6,771 nucleotides of DNA from Acidobacteriota bacterium (lineage in GTDB: Bacteria > Acidobacteriota > Thermoanaerobaculia > Gp7-AA8), in assembly GCA_003222375.1 (NCBI GenBank), contig QHVX01000310.1, forward strand, positions 1 to 6,771, in the 5' to 3' direction. Within the stretch, counting starts at the first letter, position 1, and each line of letters starts with the position of its first letter. This document shows positions 1 through 6,771 of this stretch, piece by piece. The position numbers were made by a program, and so were the translations under genes. Below the pieces are notes generated by a model. The model was not told where the DNA came from and ran no database searches. It saw only the letters and a program-made list of their open reading frames with translations.

Positions 1-110
1 AGAAGGGCGACACGGTCCTCATCGGCAAGTACTCGGGCACAGAAATCAAGATTGACGACGTGGAGTACACCATCATCCGTGAGGATGAAGTGCTCGCGAT
101 CGTCGAGTAA
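1..110 (+). CDS. groES: Co-chaperonin GroES (10 kDa), 3' end only
   Basis: The reading frame begins at base 3 and ends at TAA 108-110, giving the last 35 residues of a GroES. The 5' part lies outside the window. The visible tail contains KGDTVLIGKYSGTEIKI, then EYTIIREDEVLAIVE. This is the classic GroES C-terminus: a Gly-Lys-Tyr-(Ser/Ala)-Gly-Thr-Glu strand and a final ReD-(D/E)-hLA-h-hE segment. GroES is the heptameric cytosolic lid that caps the GroEL cavity in the ATP-bound state. Its mobile loop, which contacts GroEL, is in the missing part. The gene stops 14 bases before groEL, the usual groESL operon order. Any promoter or CIRCE operator would lie upstream of the window. Identification is very secure despite the truncation. 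Confidence 0.96.
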   Translation, partial: KGDTVLIGKYSGTEIKIDDVEYTIIREDEVLAIVE

Positions 111-119
111 GAGGAGAGG
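111..119 (+). promoter_or_regulatory. Ribosome binding site of groEL
   Basis: A purine-rich stretch, gaggagagg, lies directly after the groES stop. Its GAGGAG core (111-116) is eight bases from the ATG at 125, a good Shine-Dalgarno distance. It supports the chosen groEL start and translation from a groES-groEL message. Confidence 0.8.
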
Positions 120-124
120 CAACC

Positions 125-1717
<1,593 letters not shown>

Positions 1718-1728
1718 TTTGATGTGTG

Positions 1729-1760
1729 GGGGCCGGCTTGAGCCGGCCCCTTTTATTTTT
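1729..1760 (+). terminator. Rho-independent terminator of the groESL operon
   Basis: Eleven bases after the groEL stop, ggggccggct (1729-1738) pairs perfectly with agccggcccc (1741-1750). It is followed by the T-rich run ttttattttt (1751-1760). The 10-base arms are nearly all G-C, and the physical loop would be the central four bases. This is a textbook intrinsic terminator for rightward transcription. The hairpin would also form in the leftward VOC transcript, but there it is not followed by a U-tract, so it is probably a poor terminator in that direction. Confidence 0.93.
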
Positions 1761-2130
1761 CCATCTCCGCCAGGACGACCGTATTGCCGGCAGCATCGCG
1801 CAAGATCATCTCGGTCGCGCCGTAGAACGTCTTCCTGCGCTCCACTACGACCTCGATACCCTTCGGAACACGTTTCGCGATCATCTCGAGATCATCGACT
1901 TCGATGAACAGGCCGGCGCGTCCGAACGTCTGACCGACTCGCGGTTCATCGGCGCGGACGCTGTCGAATGTCTGATACATCAACTCGGCGGCGCCACTCT
2001 GCAGAATCACAAATCCCAAGCGGTCGCCGTGCGGCACTTCGGCAGTGCGTTGAAATCCGAGCGCGTCCCATAACGGAAGTATGGATTCAATTGCCTCAAC
2101 GACGAGAACAGGCGTCAGTTTCTTGATCAT
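1753..2130 (-). CDS. VOC (glyoxalase/bleomycin-resistance fold) family protein
   Basis: This is a small, probably cytosolic protein of 125 residues, the usual size for a single-domain vicinal-oxygen-chelate protein. The VOC pattern is visible as two beta-alpha-beta-beta-beta modules. The first opens KLTPVLVVEAIESILPLWDALGF, the standard 'strand, then helix ending in LGF'. The second ends FYGATEMILRDAAGNTVVLAE (residues 101-121), matching the family's 'FYG..E...RDP.GN...hAE' closing strands. The final Glu of that motif is often a metal ligand, but I cannot assign a full metal site, and the first-module ligand is not obvious. Substrate is therefore unknown. I start at ATG 2130 because the VOC fold begins there. 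The open frame extends up to 2220, but that stretch is not VOC-like. The Shine-Dalgarno is weak (ttggattgc). The stop codon lies inside the T-run of the groEL terminator. The AraC regulator upstream is a plausible partner. Confidence 0.85.
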   Translation of the reverse strand: MIKKLTPVLVVEAIESILPLWDALGFQRTAEVPHGDRLGFVILQSGAAELMYQTFDSVRADEPRVGQTFGRAGLFIEVDDLEMIAKRVPKGIEVVVERRKTFYGATEMILRDAAGNTVVLAEMEK

Positions 2131-2159
2131 GCAATCCAACTTAAGTGTCTCGCGCCGCT

Positions 2160-2454
2160 TGCGATAGGAAAAATGGAACACCGGTTGCTCACTGTGACGG
2201 AAGTACGGTTCGGCTTGCAACGAGAGAGGGTGTGGGAGGAGATGTGCGACTTAGACCGCTCGAGATGTACATCCTGGATCGCTTCCGAGAACTTCGTGCG
2301 ACGCAACTGACGCTCGCCGACATCATCGGCGACTGCACGCTGAATCGCTTTCAGGCGCTGTGGAACGCGCTGCTCGAACTGGAATTTCAGCACGGCTTGC
2401 TGCGCCAGCAGACGAACGCCGAGATTTTCGAGCTCACTGCGATAGGAAAAATGG
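2160..2454. repeat. 17-bp perfect direct repeat, two copies 278 bp apart
   Basis: The sequence tgcgataggaaaaatgg occurs at 2160-2176 and again at 2438-2454, identical and in the same orientation. The right copy is the last coding part of the AraC gene, read in reverse as the codons ending F-F-L-S-Q. The left copy is noncoding and lies 30-46 bases upstream of the VOC ATG, where a promoter or operator would be expected. The repeat brackets most of the small winged-helix ORF. Flanking bases on either side do not continue the match. It could be a duplicated operator, or the scar of an insertion or duplication. Confidence 0.75.
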
Positions 2455-2495
2455 GACTGGAGTTTCTCCCGCAAACTCGCGGAAATCGGCGATGA
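2244..2495 (+). CDS. Small putative winged-helix protein, opposite strand to its neighbours
   Basis: I do not recognise a named family, but the 83-residue product reads like a compact winged-helix domain. It has a first helix (EMYILDRFREL), a second element (TLADIIGDC), a recognition-helix-like stretch (LNRFQALWNALLELEFQHGLL), and a wing-to-end pattern IFELTAIGKMGLEFL. That last part resembles the 'yrLT..G...L' end of many small DNA-binding proteins. Codons are strongly G/C in third position, unlike a typical antisense shadow. The start is uncertain. GTG 2244 follows ggagg (2235-2239) at a rather short four-base spacing, and ATG 2265 is the alternative, giving 76 residues. It sits in the gap between the AraC and VOC genes, and its last 62 bases overlap the end of the AraC gene tail to tail. 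If real, it may be a local regulator. It could still be a chance frame. Confidence 0.5.
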   Translation: MRLRPLEMYILDRFRELRATQLTLADIIGDCTLNRFQALWNALLELEFQHGLLRQQTNAEIFELTAIGKMGLEFLPQTRGNRR

Positions 2496-3117
2496 GGTGA
2501 GACTGGTCGAAGTATCCCAGCTCTTCCGCCAGTGTGGCGGCAGGCTTCAGCCTCCCGAGTTCAATGGCGCGGCGGAAACGCATGACGCGCGCGAAGGTCT
2601 TCGGCGAAACGCCAACGTGATGCGCAAATGCACGCGCCAGGTGCTGTCGCGACACGCCGGCAGCGGCGGCAACCGATTCGATCGAAGCGCGGCCGCCGCT
2701 GCTGATGATCGCGTCAACTGCAGCATCGACGCGCGGATCTGACTTCGCGTCCGAGAGGAGAGACCGCAGCGCGTTTTCGACGTTTTCGATTTTGCGATGA
2801 TCGATCGCCGGAAAGCGCTTTGTGACGTCGCGGAGCGGCACGCGCGCGTCGGTGAGCAGCGTCAACGGCGCTTGCAGCGCGATCGCGGCACGGCCGGGAC
2901 GAAAGCGGATTCCGAACGCGCCGACGGATTCGGCAGCGTCGATGCGCAACGGACGTGTCATCGCGCCGACCACAAATGCGCCGTTCGGATCAAAAACGAC
3001 ATCGGCGCAACCGTCGGGGAGAATGCGCATCGTTCCCGATGACGATTCGTCGCTCCACCAATATGCGTCGACATATTCGGCGAGCTCCGGACTGGGCGCG
3101 ATTTCGTGGATCGTCAA
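2434..3117 (-). CDS. AraC-family transcriptional regulator with DUF6597-like N-terminal domain
   Basis: Predicted cytosolic DNA-binding regulator of about 227 residues. The N-terminal half carries the signatures ILPDGCADVVFDPNG and GIRFRPGRA, typical of the DUF6597 domain found in a subset of AraC proteins. The C-terminal half is the double helix-turn-helix: ASIESVAAAAGVSRQHLARAF, then GVSPKTFARVMRFRRAIEL, and the second HTH ending in LGYFDQSHLIADFREFAGETP, a very typical AraC finish. The open frame reaches ATG 3192, but that would overlap the upstream membrane-protein gene by 74 bases and add 25 non-family residues. I prefer TTG 3115-3117, just before TIHEIAPSPELAEYVD where homologues normally begin. 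It lies one base after the upstream stop (TAG then c then TTG), which suggests translational coupling. AraC/DUF6597 regulators often neighbour VOC genes, as here. The effector is unknown. The protein ends abruptly in FFLSQ. Confidence 0.87.
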   Translation of the reverse strand: MTIHEIAPSPELAEYVDAYWWSDESSSGTMRILPDGCADVVFDPNGAFVVGAMTRPLRIDAAESVGAFGIRFRPGRAAIALQAPLTLLTDARVPLRDVTKRFPAIDHRKIENVENALRSLLSDAKSDPRVDAAVDAIISSGGRASIESVAAAAGVSRQHLARAFAHHVGVSPKTFARVMRFRRAIELGRLKPAATLAEELGYFDQSHLIADFREFAGETPVPFFLSQ

Positions 3118-3118
3118 G

Positions 3119-4294
3119 CTACATCCAGTATCGGCGGACGATCGCCGCAAATGCAAACGCGTTACAGACAACGGCAACGGCCGCCAGGACACGCGGATCG
3201 AAACGCCAACGATTCCAACTGATCGCGAGCAGCGCCAGCGGAACGATCGGAAGAAAGTAGCGTCCCTGAACGCCCTCGATGGTGTCGCCGCAGACGATGC
3301 TCCAGATCATGTACTGCGAGAGGACGACGCCCACCGCTGTCGCGATGAAGATGCCGATTGCTACGATGCGCGCAGCGGTGTTGAGCACGCGCTTGCTCGT
3401 GATTGCTGCCGCGATCACTGTCACAACCTCGATGACTACGATCGCTGTCGGAAGAGCCAGCTCGTTGAGTCCGAGCCGGCCGACCGTGCCGTCGGCGTAG
3501 TAACGCCAGTGCACTGCGATATCGGAGAGCATCGCGCGCGCGAAATGCATCGGATCGTGGACGACACACTGCATCTGAGCAGCAGGATCGATCGGCATCC
3601 CGGTGCGCTGCTGAAATGACGCAGCGCGCGCGTACGCGAACGCGATGATCGTCGCGACCGCCATCGATGCGACGACGAAAATTTTCGCGCGCATTCGCCG
3701 TGCCGGCGTCGCGAATACGAGCAGAGCCAGAAGAAAGTACGCCGGCTTGCAGAGGCCGAGCACGAACGCGAAGACAATCAAAGCCGCCGTACCCCCACCT
3801 TCGACGATCAATGCGATGAAGAGAATCGCAACGGCGAGAGTCAGCGCATCGGCCGACCACGATGCGGGTGCCATGCGCATTGCCAGCGCGATCAGCACGA
3901 TCGCGACCGCGAGATTCGCCATCCGTCCGGCGTAGAAGATGATCAGAGGCCGAATGTTGAAGATCCGGCCAGCCACAGCGGCGAAAGCTTGCGGCAGATA
4001 CGGAACCGGCGTGTACCAGGCTGGAAAATCAACGACCGGCTGCTTGACCGGCTCGAGCGGGATTCGGATCGCGGTCTGAAATGACTGACGCGTGGAGATC
4101 ACCCACACGAGCGTCTTGAGTCCCTGCGGAATTTGCGCGGAATCGGCCTTTCCATGTCCATGAGGGATCAGATGCCCGTTCGCGATGGCCGCTGATCGAA
4201 AAAAGTGAAGATGCTCGTCCGGCACGCGCATCGGCGGCGTGATGAAGACGTAGGCCAGACCCAGGAATGTCATGGTGGCCAGGAGGATGCGCAT
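3119..4294 (-). CDS. DUF2142-type polytopic membrane protein, possibly GT-C-like
   Basis: Predicted inner-membrane protein of 391 residues. A first membrane helix (about 3-19) is followed by the PP-x-x-VPDEHLHFFR motif (20-33), then an extracytoplasmic stretch with WYTPVPYLPQ (93-102). Roughly eight further hydrophobic segments follow, at about 117-140, 148-165, 168-196, 204-222, 283-299, 306-333, 345-359 and 367-386. The motif IEGVQGRYFLPIVPLAL (339-355) is the hallmark of DUF2142, a family of predicted membrane proteins resembling GT-C glycosyltransferases and often linked to surface polysaccharides. The enzymatic role is unproven. At 391 residues it is shorter than the more common 450-500, and the helix normally lying between RMAP and ASWSADA (141-150) seems to be missing. 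There is no proper Shine-Dalgarno before ATG 4294, and an in-frame TGA lies 18 bases upstream, so no longer N-terminus is available. The AraC gene follows by one base. Confidence 0.78.
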   Translation of the reverse strand: MRILLATMTFLGLAYVFITPPMRVPDEHLHFFRSAAIANGHLIPHGHGKADSAQIPQGLKTLVWVISTRQSFQTAIRIPLEPVKQPVVDFPAWYTPVPYLPQAFAAVAGRIFNIRPLIIFYAGRMANLAVAIVLIALAMRMAPASWSADALTLAVAILFIALIVEGGGTAALIVFAFVLGLCKPAYFLLALLVFATPARRMRAKIFVVASMAVATIIAFAYARAASFQQRTGMPIDPAAQMQCVVHDPMHFARAMLSDIAVHWRYYADGTVGRLGLNELALPTAIVVIEVVTVIAAAITSKRVLNTAARIVAIGIFIATAVGVVLSQYMIWSIVCGDTIEGVQGRYFLPIVPLALLAISWNRWRFDPRVLAAVAVVCNAFAFAAIVRRYWM

Positions 4295-4300
4295 CCTGGC
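4278..4300 (-). promoter_or_regulatory. Hairpin over the start codon of the membrane-protein gene
   Basis: On the minus strand the arms GCCAGGA (4300-4294) and TCCTGGC (4284-4278) are exact complements around a nine-base loop that holds most of the start region. The same place also contains a perfect 14-bp palindrome, AGGATGCGCATCCT (4284-4297), which covers the ATG at 4294-4292. Either form would bury the start codon. Since no clear Shine-Dalgarno is present, a translational control element or a protein-binding palindrome is possible, but this is inference from structure alone. Confidence 0.3.
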
Positions 4301-4319
4301 GCAGTTTACTCACTCCCCG

Positions 4320-4351
4320 AAAAACGAAACGCCGCCGGTTTCCCGGCGGCG
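4320..4351 (-). terminator. Rho-independent terminator after the PAS-GGDEF-EAL gene
   Basis: Reading leftward, 22 bases after the stop codon, CGCCGCCGG (4351-4343) pairs with CCGGCGGCG (4338-4330) around a GAAA tetraloop. The T-rich run TTTCGTTTTT (4329-4320) follows. Nine G-C pairs, a stable GNRA loop and the U-tract make this a convincing intrinsic terminator. It separates the signalling genes from the membrane-protein gene, which must then have its own promoter close by or depend on read-through. I could not pick out that promoter. Confidence 0.93.
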
Positions 4352-4373
4352 CTCGCCTCTCTCTCGCAACGCG

Positions 4374-6020
4374 TCAGTGTTGCATCCGGAGGACTTCTGA
4401 CAACGAAGGCGCCGGCAGCGGCTTGCCGAGAAAGAAACCTTGCATCTCGGTGCACCGCCGGTTGAGCAGGTAGGAGAGCTGCTCCTTCGTTTCGACTCCC
4501 TCCGCTACGACGCGCATGTCAAAACCCTTGGCCATGGTGATCATCGCCTGCACAATCGCCGCATCGTCGCTGCGGCGAATCATGTTGTGCACGAACATCG
4601 GGGCGATCTTGATGGTGTCGACTGGAAGTTGCTTCAAATCCGCAAACGAACAGCCGCCGCTGCCGAAATCGTCGATCGCCAGCAGGACGCCGATTTCTTT
4701 CAGCGCCTGCAGGATCTCGGTCGAGCGGCTGCAATCGCTCAGCGAAGCGTGCGCGATTTCGAGCTCGACGTTGCGCGGATCGAGTCCGCTGTCGCGAACT
4801 GCCTGATCGACGTGCTGTACAAGCGAGTGCCCTTTGAAGTCGCGGCTGGAAAGATTGACGGCGATGCGAGTCTCCATGCCGGCGTCCTGCCATTCCTTCG
4901 CCTGACCGCAGGCGGCTGCCATGACCCATTCCGCGATCCGTCCGCCCAAACCGGCTTCTTCAGCGACGCCGAGGAATTCCGTCGGACCGATGATGCCGAG
5001 GTCGGGATGACGCCAGCGCAGGAAGGCCTCGACGCATGCGATGCGGCCCGTCTGCACGTCGACTTCCGGTTGGTAGAAGAGCTCGAACTCTCCGCGATCG
5101 AGCGCGCGGCGCACGCTGGACACCAGAGCCAGACGCTCGAGCGTTCGCGCGTTCAACTTCTCGTCGTAGAACTGATACAGATTCCGCCCGAACTCTTTCG
5201 CGCGGTACATGGCGGTACTGGCATGACGGACCAGCGTTTCGGCTTCATTCGAGTCGTGCTGTGACATCGAGATGCCGATGCTGGCCGTGAGCTCGATCGC
5301 GCGACCGCCGACGTTGAACGGACGCGTCATCGCGTCCAGGACGCGCTGCGCCACAATCGCCGACTCCGTTCCAAATCCGGTGTCGCCGACCATGAACATG
5401 AACTCGTCGCCGGAGAAGCGCGCCAGCGAATCCTCTTCGCGCAGCGTTGAAGCGAGACGGTCGGCGACCGCCCGAAGCAGCCGGTCGGCCATCCCGCGGC
5501 CGAGCGCGTTATTGACGATGTCGAAGCGGTCGAGGTCGAGCAGGAAAACCGACACGGCGAGCTTACGGCGCTTCGACTGCGCCAGCGCCACGTTCAAACG
5601 ATCGACGAATAGCGAGCGATTCGGAAGGAGCGTCAGCGCGTCGTGATACGCCTGATACTCGAAACGCTGAGCGGCGACGCGTTGCTCCGTGACATCGAAC
5701 ATCGCTCCTTCGATCCAGACCTTCGAGGCTTCGTCGACCGAGACCATCTGCAGGTTCTGCAGCACCCATGCGATGCTGTTGTCTTTCTTGCGCAGCGCGA
5801 TTTCGATGTTGCTGAGTTTTTGAACGTCGCGAAGCGCGCTGGCGATCGCGGCGAGATCGGAGGCGTTGGTGTATTCGAATCCGCCGGCGCTCAGAAGCTC
5901 TTCGCGTGAGCCGTATCCAAGAATGCGAGCGCACTCCTGGTTGCAATCGAGCAGATGCCCTTCGGGCGTCTGCCGGAATACAGCCACCATTTCGTTTGCG
6001 ACGGTTTCTGAGTTACGCAT
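4374..6020 (-). CDS. PAS-GGDEF-EAL cyclic-di-GMP signalling protein
   Basis: A 548-residue cytosolic protein with no membrane segment or signal peptide. A PAS sensor domain (about 8-115) ends in IEGAMFDVTEQR. The GGDEF diguanylate-cyclase domain (about 125-285) has DALTLLPNR, LDLDRF with metal-site Asp162, Asn170, Asp179, and the signature SGDEF (203-207) in place of GGDEF. The RxxD inhibitory site, R194-E-E-D197, sits exactly five residues before it. The EAL phosphodiesterase domain (about 300-548) has EAF (331-333) for EAL, Asn389, Glu421, Asp450-Asp451, Lys471, Glu507 and Glu510 of AEGVE, and Gln527 of QGFF. Departures from the family are His424 for the Glu of ExTE, DDFGSGGCS for DDFGTGYSS, and Ala473 for the Asp of KID. 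The protein may therefore make cyclic-di-GMP or sense it more than degrade it. The start ATG has only a weak RBS. It lies 104 bases after the response-regulator gene and ends before a strong terminator. Confidence 0.92.
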   Translation of the reverse strand: MRNSETVANEMVAVFRQTPEGHLLDCNQECARILGYGSREELLSAGGFEYTNASDLAAIASALRDVQKLSNIEIALRKKDNSIAWVLQNLQMVSVDEASKVWIEGAMFDVTEQRVAAQRFEYQAYHDALTLLPNRSLFVDRLNVALAQSKRRKLAVSVFLLDLDRFDIVNNALGRGMADRLLRAVADRLASTLREEDSLARFSGDEFMFMVGDTGFGTESAIVAQRVLDAMTRPFNVGGRAIELTASIGISMSQHDSNEAETLVRHASTAMYRAKEFGRNLYQFYDEKLNARTLERLALVSSVRRALDRGEFELFYQPEVDVQTGRIACVEAFLRWRHPDLGIIGPTEFLGVAEEAGLGGRIAEWVMAAACGQAKEWQDAGMETRIAVNLSSRDFKGHSLVQHVDQAVRDSGLDPRNVELEIAHASLSDCSRSTEILQALKEIGVLLAIDDFGSGGCSFADLKQLPVDTIKIAPMFVHNMIRRSDDAAIVQAMITMAKGFDMRVVAEGVETKEQLSYLLNRRCTEMQGFFLGKPLPAPSLSEVLRMQH

Positions 6021-6095
6021 ATGAGCGCCTAGCCTGTAGATACGCTCACACCGTAGGTCGATTTTTTGCCGTTTAAAATCTACCGATGGATGGAC

Positions 6096-6123
6096 GGCGC
6101 TGTATCGAACGGTATACCGCGCC
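6096..6123 (-). other. Imperfect inverted repeat just after the response-regulator stop
   Basis: GGCGC (6096-6100) pairs with GCGCC (6119-6123), and inside it GTAT (6102-6105) pairs with ATAC (6114-6117) across a single mismatch, leaving an eight-base loop. It overlaps the 10-bp palindrome cggtataccg (6110-6119). It begins one base after the response-regulator stop codon in the direction of transcription. No U-run follows directly, so it is not a standard terminator. It might be a weak attenuator, an mRNA-stabilising stem or an operator for the next gene. The rest of the 104-base gap (6021-6124) shows no promoter I can defend. Confidence 0.3.
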
Positions 6124-6124
6124 G

Positions 6125-6760
6125 CTAAATGATTCCTCTTTCAAGGGCATACATCGCGAGCTCGACCCGGCCGTGAACTCCCAATTTTTCGTAAATTGTG
6201 TGCAAATGGGTCTTCACAGTGCCTTCGCCGATGTTGAGCTTCATCGCGATCTCTTTGTTGCGCAGCCCGGCGGCCACCATCTTGACGATCTCGGTTTCGC
6301 GCTTGGAGAGCACCTCGACGATCTTTTTTGCCTCTTCCCGCTGCGATAAACGATCGAGCGCGCGGCTGACCAGCATCGGCTCCAATGCGCGTTCACCACG
6401 CTGGACCCGCCGCACCGTCTCGACGAGATTGACGGCTGCCGCTTCCTTCAGCACCAGACCCGAGACGCCGGACTGCATCGCTTCCAGCACTTCGTCATCG
6501 TCGAGGGTCGCGGTCAGCAGCACCACCCGCGTTTTCAATTTTTCGGTGTGCACATTCTTCAGGACCCACAGGCCGTTGCCCTTGGGCATGTTGATGTCGA
6601 GGACGAGGATGTCCGGTTTCTTGTTGCGGACAGCATCGAGGGTTGCTTCGCCGTTTGTGGCGGTGCCGATGACTTCGAAATCTTTCTCGCGCGAGAAGAG
6701 CTGTTCCAGGCCTTCCAGAATGATTCGATGATCGTCCGCCAGGACGATTCGAATCGTCAC
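6125..6760 (-). CDS. NarL/FixJ-family two-component response regulator
   Basis: A 211-residue cytosolic transcription factor of standard length. The N-terminal receiver domain (about 3-120) has the acidic pair Asp9-Asp10 in VLADDH, the phospho-acceptor Asp55 in LVLDINMP, Thr83 in VVLLTA and Lys105 in LVLKEA, so the full phosphorylation site is intact. A linker leads to a LuxR-type helix-turn-helix (about 149-211): LSKRETEIVKMVAAGLRNKEIAMKL, then GEGTVKTHLHTIYEKLGV. The start is GTG at 6760-6758. GGGGA (6769-6765) lies one base short of the right edge and gives a usable RBS, and no in-frame ATG is visible upstream. The partner histidine kinase is not in the window but may lie immediately to the right. 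The cyclic-di-GMP gene follows in the same direction, so a shared pathway is plausible. The target genes are unknown. Confidence 0.93.
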   Translation of the reverse strand: MTIRIVLADDHRIILEGLEQLFSREKDFEVIGTATNGEATLDAVRNKKPDILVLDINMPKGNGLWVLKNVHTEKLKTRVVLLTATLDDDEVLEAMQSGVSGLVLKEAAAVNLVETVRRVQRGERALEPMLVSRALDRLSQREEAKKIVEVLSKRETEIVKMVAAGLRNKEIAMKLNIGEGTVKTHLHTIYEKLGVHGRVELAMYALERGII

Positions 6761-6771
6761 GATGTCCCCGC

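Noticed and set aside
2131..2220. A 30-residue N-terminal extension of the VOC protein
   Set aside because: The VOC fold starts at the ATG at 2130. The extra residues are not family-like and include the left copy of the 17-bp repeat.
2173..2310. A 45-codon rightward frame starting ATG after taggaaaa
   Set aside because: It has an acceptable Shine-Dalgarno-like sequence but no recognisable motif, and it runs out of frame through the better winged-helix ORF. A frameshifted N-terminus of that ORF is possible but unsupported.
2127..2474. A 115-codon leftward frame across the AraC-VOC gap
   Set aside because: It overlaps the AraC 3' end in another frame, and its product has no domain pattern. 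The rightward frame in the same place looks much more protein-like.
2822..3619. A 265-codon rightward open frame
   Set aside because: It lies antisense to the AraC and membrane-protein genes, both of which have clear family motifs. Its product is Arg/Asp-rich with no recognisable domain. High-GC genes commonly leave such frames open on the other strand.
3162..3860. A 232-codon leftward frame inside the membrane-protein gene
   Set aside because: It is the same strand in another frame. The product is a string of Arg, Ser and Asp with no hydrophobic segments, while the chosen frame gives clean membrane helices and the VQGRYFLP motif.
4440..5264. A 274-codon rightward open frame
   Set aside because: It is antisense to the well-supported EAL domain and part of the GGDEF domain. 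I see no motif in its product.

Overview
The window looks like a chromosomal piece from a high-GC bacterium. The codons favour G or C in third position, and the GroEL has the ordinary bacterial group I sequence. The chaperonin flavour and the gene mix (PAS-GGDEF-EAL protein, AraC-VOC pair, DUF2142 membrane protein) make me lean towards Acidobacteriota or a similar soil lineage. That is an impression, not a test. I see no phage genes, transposase, tRNA, rRNA or CRISPR array.

Layout. Bases 1-1717 (+) carry the end of groES and a groEL, closed by a strong intrinsic terminator at 1729-1760. Almost everything else reads leftward (-) towards groEL. From right to left these are: a NarL/FixJ-type response regulator (6760-6125), a PAS-GGDEF-EAL cyclic-di-GMP protein (6020-4374) with its own GAAA-loop terminator (4351-4320), a DUF2142-type membrane protein (4294-3119), an AraC-family regulator that starts one base after that gene's stop (3117-2434), and a small VOC-fold protein (2130-1753) that converges on groEL. 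A short winged-helix-like ORF (2244-2495, +) sits between the AraC and VOC genes on the opposite strand.

How the genes may work together. groES/groEL is a housekeeping operon. The response regulator and the cyclic-di-GMP protein are neighbours on the same strand, which suggests a signalling module whose histidine kinase lies beyond the right edge. The AraC regulator (DUF6597-like N-terminus) next to a VOC protein is a familiar pairing. Here it is interrupted by the winged-helix ORF.

Most notable points. (1) groEL lacks 15 codons of the equatorial domain that family members have, in frame, just after the ATP-site DGTTT motif. (2) A perfect 17-bp direct repeat, offset by 278 bp, brackets the winged-helix ORF. 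Collapsing the repeat would extend the AraC frame to a stop 10 bp before the VOC start, as if a small cassette had entered an araC-VOC operon. (3) The EAL domain has lost several conserved residues while the cyclase half keeps its allosteric site. (4) A hairpin covers the start codon of the membrane protein. I did not find a convincing new multi-gene system.
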